Origin: a virus
IMG/VR virus record: IMGVR_UViG_3300034073_000873
Location: 1 to 31,062 of that record
Length of the DNA stretch: 31,062 bases
Reading direction: 5' to 3' (one strand)
Position numbers and translations under genes: made by a program. Positions 27,168-31,062 of the stretch are shown piece after piece. Position 1 is the first letter of the stretch. The number at the start of each line of letters is the position of its first letter. The notes under the pieces are model-generated. The model searched no databases. It had not been told where the DNA came from and worked only from the letters and a program-made list of their open reading frames with translations.

Positions 27168-27200
27168 AACAAAAATGGCCGTAGATTATTCCACGACCAT
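27168..27200 (-). terminator. Intrinsic terminator after the tail hub gene
   Basis: ATGGTCGT (27200-27193) pairs with ACGGCCAT (27182-27175), eight pairs with one G-U, 10-base loop, followed by TTTTTGTTTTATTTG. It ends the late transcript. Confidence 0.8.
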
Positions 27201-27219
27201 TCTGCATTCACCCTAATCA

Positions 27220-27251
27220 ACATCCGATGCACTCAAAGAATGCACGGATGT
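27220..27251 (-). other. Strong hairpin between the tail hub gene and its terminator
   Basis: ACATCCG/CGGATGT plus TGCA/TGCA around a 9-base loop, with one bulged base. There is no T run. A second possible pairing, TGCATTC (27203-27209) with GAATGCA (27238-27244), excludes it. The rest of the 27201-27277 gap has no gene. Confidence 0.5.
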
Positions 27252-27277
27252 GCACTACCAAACCTATGAAAAACAAA

Positions 27278-29206
27278 TTATTCCTGATATGATACCCTGT
27301 AATTGCTTGCCACATCCGTGTAATTATTCGGGATATGAAATTGGCAGGTGTATATATTTGATTTTAATTGAACACGGATTGAATCAACAATAGCCGAATC
27401 TGTTTCGGTTAGTGTGTCAAATTTGATCCATAATTTGTGGGCCATTGACATCACACCAAAATCATCCATGTTGTACAAATCGCCTTCATATTGCATGGAA
27501 TATTGCCTAAAATCGTTTAATCTTTGCTGTGTGACTATCTGCTCTAAAAACAAACCATTGACATCCTGTGCACGTTTAAATGAATTATTATCCGTGAATG
27601 CACCCGAAAATACAACTGAATCAACATCTGCCTGAACCACATCTTTGTGCTCCATTACATCTGATGTCACAAATGTGCCTGACTGCTCACGAATAAAATA
27701 TGCCTCTTTGTACACATTTTGTTCTTTGTCAATATTACGTACGGCACAATTGTCCAAATACACACCTGTGTACAATCCTGTTGCATCAATGTATGGCAAT
27801 GCAAATCCCAATTCAATTTGACCGGGTTCCGGTGCCTCTTTTGCCGTAAATTTAAACGATTCAAATGTGCCTGCCCCAACAACTGCAACTTCATTCCAAA
27901 TTATTGATGCAGATGTTCCCCACGTTTTGTTTGTTTCACTCCAATATTGGTAAACACCCGGTGCATATTCAATTCGCAAATACCATGGCAATCTGTTATC
28001 GCTTCCCCCTTTGTCAATATTAACCGAAAACAATACCTGATATTGATTGCCTTTCACGGCATTTCCTGCCCCTGTGGTGAACAATTTTGTCTGATATACT
28101 CCCAATGCACTTGTGCCTGTGAATTTGATCGCCTTACGGCCTGCAAATGCGTTTGGCTCAAATGTTCCAACGGCACCGAATGTGGTATCCCAATTTTCGT
28201 ACCCAAATTCAAACGATGCATTCAGATTCAAATCAACCTGTTGTTGTGAAATATCCACAATTTCCTGATATTTTTTGACCGGTCTGCGTGGTGTTCTGAA
28301 TAGGTTTTGGCCAATCGGTTGCATATTTGTCGGCACCACTTTCAACATATTTGTTGTCACGGCTGTTTGTGCCACTCCTGATGCATTATAAATCCAATAT
28401 TTGATGTCCTCTGATCCGCCATTTAAAAACCCTTGTTTGGCTGTTAATATCCCGGAACCAACATATGTGCCTGCCTGAATGCCTGCAATGATTCGTTGAT
28501 CACCATACGATGAATTGTTCACAATATACCAACGGCCAAACGATTGAAACAAACGGCAATTGAATCCCATCAGGATTGAACGCAATGTCATTTTTGCATC
28601 GTTTATGATATAATAATCGTGATAAAATCCGACCTTTTTGATTGTCACCTGATCAAACACGTTTTTCCACTCCGAATCGGTTGCGATTCTTAAATCATTG
28701 CTGATGTAAATGTCATAATCCAATGATAAATTAGCCAATGCATTCCACATAAATTGCCATAATGTGGCATTATCTGTGCCAACTGCAGGCATCCACGTAT
28801 CAAATCCATCCAATTGCCCCAAATTGTCTGTGGCTGTAATTGACAATGAATATGGTGTGGAAACCAATGCTTGTGAATAAAGATCGTTTACAACCCAACC
28901 TGACCAATATGTGTCCCAATTGCCGGCCGATGATTCGTAATAAATCACCACTTTGTATTCACGTTCATCGTACAAATAAAAGTCATCATAGGTCACATCA
29001 TCTGTCACCAATAAATTCAACGTGCACAACGATCCAATCAATGGTTCGTACAAATCCTCCTCCGCTTTCCATTCGATTTCAACCGGCTCACCTGAACCAA
29101 CCATTGGCAAAACGGCACCTGAATATCCGTTTTTGAAAATCTCAACTTTTCGTTTGTTGCCTTTAATATCAGCAAATTCCAAACGATATTTCACACCGTA
29201 TGCCAT
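27278..29206 (-). CDS. Tail hub / distal tail protein with carbohydrate-binding-like domain
   Basis: 642 residues directly after the tape measure gene (two bases apart), the place of Dit/Tal-type hub proteins. The N-terminus MAYGVKYRLEFADIKGNKRK with KVEIFKNGYSGAVLPMVGSG, EPVEIEWKAEEDLYEPLIGS is the pattern of tail hub proteins in Bacteroidota siphophages. Residues about 330-490 (LNASFEFGYENWDTTFGAVG, AFAGRKAIKFTGTSALGVYQ, YTGVYLDNCAVRNI) look like a galactose-binding/CBM jelly roll: an N-x-(S)-FE-x-G start, a W and a closing D-N-x-A/V-x-(V/I). It may touch surface glycans. The C-terminus (QYSMQYEGDLYNMDDFGVMS) returns to hub-like sequence. It is followed by a terminator. Confidence 0.75.
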   Translation of the reverse strand: MAYGVKYRLEFADIKGNKRKVEIFKNGYSGAVLPMVGSGEPVEIEWKAEEDLYEPLIGSLCTLNLLVTDDVTYDDFYLYDEREYKVVIYYESSAGNWDTYWSGWVVNDLYSQALVSTPYSLSITATDNLGQLDGFDTWMPAVGTDNATLWQFMWNALANLSLDYDIYISNDLRIATDSEWKNVFDQVTIKKVGFYHDYYIINDAKMTLRSILMGFNCRLFQSFGRWYIVNNSSYGDQRIIAGIQAGTYVGSGILTAKQGFLNGGSEDIKYWIYNASGVAQTAVTTNMLKVVPTNMQPIGQNLFRTPRRPVKKYQEIVDISQQQVDLNLNASFEFGYENWDTTFGAVGTFEPNAFAGRKAIKFTGTSALGVYQTKLFTTGAGNAVKGNQYQVLFSVNIDKGGSDNRLPWYLRIEYAPGVYQYWSETNKTWGTSASIIWNEVAVVGAGTFESFKFTAKEAPEPGQIELGFALPYIDATGLYTGVYLDNCAVRNIDKEQNVYKEAYFIREQSGTFVTSDVMEHKDVVQADVDSVVFSGAFTDNNSFKRAQDVNGLFLEQIVTQQRLNDFRQYSMQYEGDLYNMDDFGVMSMAHKLWIKFDTLTETDSAIVDSIRVQLKSNIYTCQFHIPNNYTDVASNYRVSYQE

Positions 29207-29208
29207 AT

Positions 29209-31062
29209 TTATCCTATTCTATTTCTTTGCTTTTCTGCTCTTTGTAATGCCACCACCAAATCCTGACCTCTCAACACAAATTCGCCTGTCATTGGGCCAC
29301 CGCCTCCGCCATTGCCTTGATCCAACATTCCCTGCAATTTACTTAATGGTGCAATTACTTCCGGATTTGATTTTGCACCCGGATATTCACCCATTAAACC
29401 CATTGTTGGGCCGGATACGATACCACCCGCAGCAAATTTTGGAATCGCTGCAAATGCTGATAATACACCACCAATTGCCGTTGCAATAAATGCCGGTGTG
29501 GTAAATATGGCTGCCGGCCCGGTTGCTGCTCCCGATTGTGTTGCACCTGCAATCGCACTTGACATTGCTGATGCCTGATTCATGATTATTTGCTGAATAA
29601 TCATTGATCCTAATTTTACCAATGTTTGCAACATTACCTGTGCAAAACCTTGAAATCCTGTTGATGCCAATCCCATTGATTGGATAATTGAATCACCTAA
29701 TGCTGTAAATGCCTGCCCTGTTTGATCGGCCACCATTTGACCAACTGCCATGATACTATTGTATTTTTCAGCTAATATATCTAATTGTGCTTGTTGTGTT
29801 TGTACTGATGTTGTGATTGCGGCATCCATTACCGCCAAAGGTGATTTGACTTTACCTTCTAAACCTTCAAACCCCTGAAAACTTACATTTTTTATGGCAT
29901 CTTGTATCCCACCCAATTTCATTGCATTAAAGAATTTGAACAAATCCATTAATTCAATTTTAGATTTGTCCACCTCTTTATTCAATGAGATCATTGAATT
30001 TCTGATGCCTAATACATCATCACTTAATTTTTTAGCCTTACCGCCACCTTCACCAATAGCACCTAATCCTAAATTTGCACCATTATCACCCCCTGTTGCT
30101 TTCGATTCTTTATCTAGTTTTGATAATAATGCCCTGTTTTGTTGTAATTGTTTTACTTGTTGTGCAATCTGTGCATCAATTGCCCCAACCGACACCCCCT
30201 GTGCGGCATTCATACCTGTAACAGGTGCCTGTGCTGCTGATTTTTGCTTTTTAAGTAATTCTATGGATGCATAAATTTGCTTATTTTTTTCACGAATAGC
30301 ATTTGCATCTTTTTGCTCTTGTTCTGTTAGCTTATTATCAGGTTTTAATGCTTTTGCATAATCATATGCTGATTTTGCTGCCACACCTAGCAATGTTGCT
30401 AATCCTGCTATTCCACTAGCTGTTTTTAAGGTCAAATTGAATTTAACCGCTGCGGCTGTCATTAAATTAAAACCTTCAATGACTTTTGGAACAATTGTAC
30501 CTACTAAAAACAACAATGGGCCTGTTGCTGTTGCAATTCCTGCCAATGCGACAATAAATGTTTTTGTGCCTTCACTTGAATTTGAAAACCCTGCAATCAT
30601 TTCATTTAATGAACTCACAATTGATGTGACCGCAGGCAACATTATCTGTCCCATTTGAGCACTTAATTGTTTCATGCCTTCGCCAAACATACGCATTTGG
30701 TTTGCGGCTCCATCATTAGTTCTTGCAAAATCACCTTGTGCATTTTTGGTGGCTGACATCACATAATTATAACGCAACAACACTTTTTCAGCCTGTGTCA
30801 TTGTATCATATTGCTTTGTCATCCCTTGTGACAATGCATATGCTTTTACATTGGCTTCGGTCATCACAATGCCTAACCGCTTCAATGATTCGGTTTCGCC
30901 TGTAAAAATTCCGTTCAATGCCGTTGTGGCTTCCTTTATATTTATGTTTTTAAAAGAGGATAAATCACCGGCTAAGCCAACTAATGATGTGGATAATTTT
31001 GCAGCCTCACCAACACCTAATCCCATTGATGTTGCCATGTCACCAAATAATGATGCCATATC
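29209..31062 (-). CDS. Tail tape measure protein, main part (begins at 427)
   Basis: The C-terminal 616 residues and more of the 717-residue tape measure protein. Its first 101 residues are encoded at 427-125 after closing the circle. Typical features are an Ala/Gly/Met-rich helical body (MASLFGDMATSMGLGVGEAA; KNAQGDFARTNDGAANQMRM), hydrophobic segments at about 269-294 (TFIVALAGIATATGPLLFLV) and 317-329 of the full protein, and a late glycine motif AAGGIVSGPTMGLMGEYPGA followed by NPEVIAPLSKLQGML. By the common rule of about 0.15 nm per residue the tail would be near 100 nm; this is an estimate. The ATG at 31059 is an internal Met and not the real start. Confidence 0.93.
   Translation of the reverse strand, partial: DMASLFGDMATSMGLGVGEAAKLSTSLVGLAGDLSSFKNINIKEATTALNGIFTGETESLKRLGIVMTEANVKAYALSQGMTKQYDTMTQAEKVLLRYNYVMSATKNAQGDFARTNDGAANQMRMFGEGMKQLSAQMGQIMLPAVTSIVSSLNEMIAGFSNSSEGTKTFIVALAGIATATGPLLFLVGTIVPKVIEGFNLMTAAAVKFNLTLKTASGIAGLATLLGVAAKSAYDYAKALKPDNKLTEQEQKDANAIREKNKQIYASIELLKKQKSAAQAPVTGMNAAQGVSVGAIDAQIAQQVKQLQQNRALLSKLDKESKATGGDNGANLGLGAIGEGGGKAKKLSDDVLGIRNSMISLNKEVDKSKIELMDLFKFFNAMKLGGIQDAIKNVSFQGFEGLEGKVKSPLAVMDAAITTSVQTQQAQLDILAEKYNSIMAVGQMVADQTGQAFTALGDSIIQSMGLASTGFQGFAQVMLQTLVKLGSMIIQQIIMNQASAMSSAIAGATQSGAATGPAAIFTTPAFIATAIGGVLSAFAAIPKFAAGGIVSGPTMGLMGEYPGAKSNPEVIAPLSKLQGMLDQGNGGGGGPMTGEFVLRGQDLVVALQRAEKQRNRIG
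30936..31062. repeat. Right copy of 127-bp terminal direct repeat
   Basis: Identical to bases 1-127. It marks the closure of the circular map inside the tape measure gene. Confidence 0.93.

Noticed and set aside
29209-31059. Tape measure gene starting at the ATG at 31059
   Set aside because: The frame stays open past this Met to the ATG at position 427 through the circular join, and the added 101 residues look like a normal tape measure N-terminus.

Overview
The window is a complete small tailed-phage genome, about 30.9 kb once circularised. Its last 127 bases (30936-31062) repeat its first 127 exactly, and the tape measure gene reads in frame across the join, so the sequence is a circular map opened inside that gene. 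Every convincing gene lies on the minus strand. No integrase, reverse transcriptase or CRISPR array is visible. The gene set is that of a long-tailed phage: an HK97-type head, gp6/gp16/gp10-type connectors, a tail terminator, tail tube proteins, a frameshifted tail chaperone and a tape measure. The host is probably a member of the Bacteroidota: several gaps carry the TAnnTTTG -7 element of that phylum, starts lack Shine-Dalgarno sequences, and the genome is AT-rich. This host call is an inference.

Layout in the direction of transcription (descending coordinates). A well-formed promoter at 25965-25995 opens the early region. It encodes small unknown proteins, an ERF-type annealing protein (24488-25099), a small protein with an SSB-like acidic tail (23680-23991), further small genes, then a replication module. 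That module holds a winged-helix initiator (21721-22389) with about six iterons inside its own gene, a partner protein (21036-21782) and a Cro-like regulator. Upstream of the initiator lies a short leader with its own promoter, a 5' hairpin and a terminator hairpin whose loops are complementary over 7 bases. More small genes follow, including a VRR-NUC nuclease and a DUF3310 protein. A gap of about 375 bp before the packaging genes holds a 142-nt tRNA-like element with a perfect acceptor stem and T arm but extra hairpins in the D and anticodon loops.

The late region runs ParB-like protein, small and large terminase, portal (with an unusual C-terminal extension), MuF-like protein, prohead protease, major capsid, connectors and tail terminator. 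A lysis cassette follows (membrane/coiled-coil protein, M15 endolysin with an EF-hand loop, candidate unimolecular spanin). Then come a 1343-residue tail fibre with an S74 self-cleaving chaperone, small tail-region genes, two tandem tail-tube paralogues, tail chaperones joined by an A AAA AAC frameshift site, the tape measure and a large tail hub protein.

A metallophosphoesterase gene (26129-27112) sits alone between two terminators. Its promoter contains a dyad, AATTAG-N8-CTAATT, that occurs once more, in front of the prohead protease gene. The pair suggests that one regulator controls both sites.

Items most worth a second look are the tRNA-like element, the kissing-loop leader RNA, the twin dyad promoters, the iterons inside the initiator gene and the one-protein spanin candidate.
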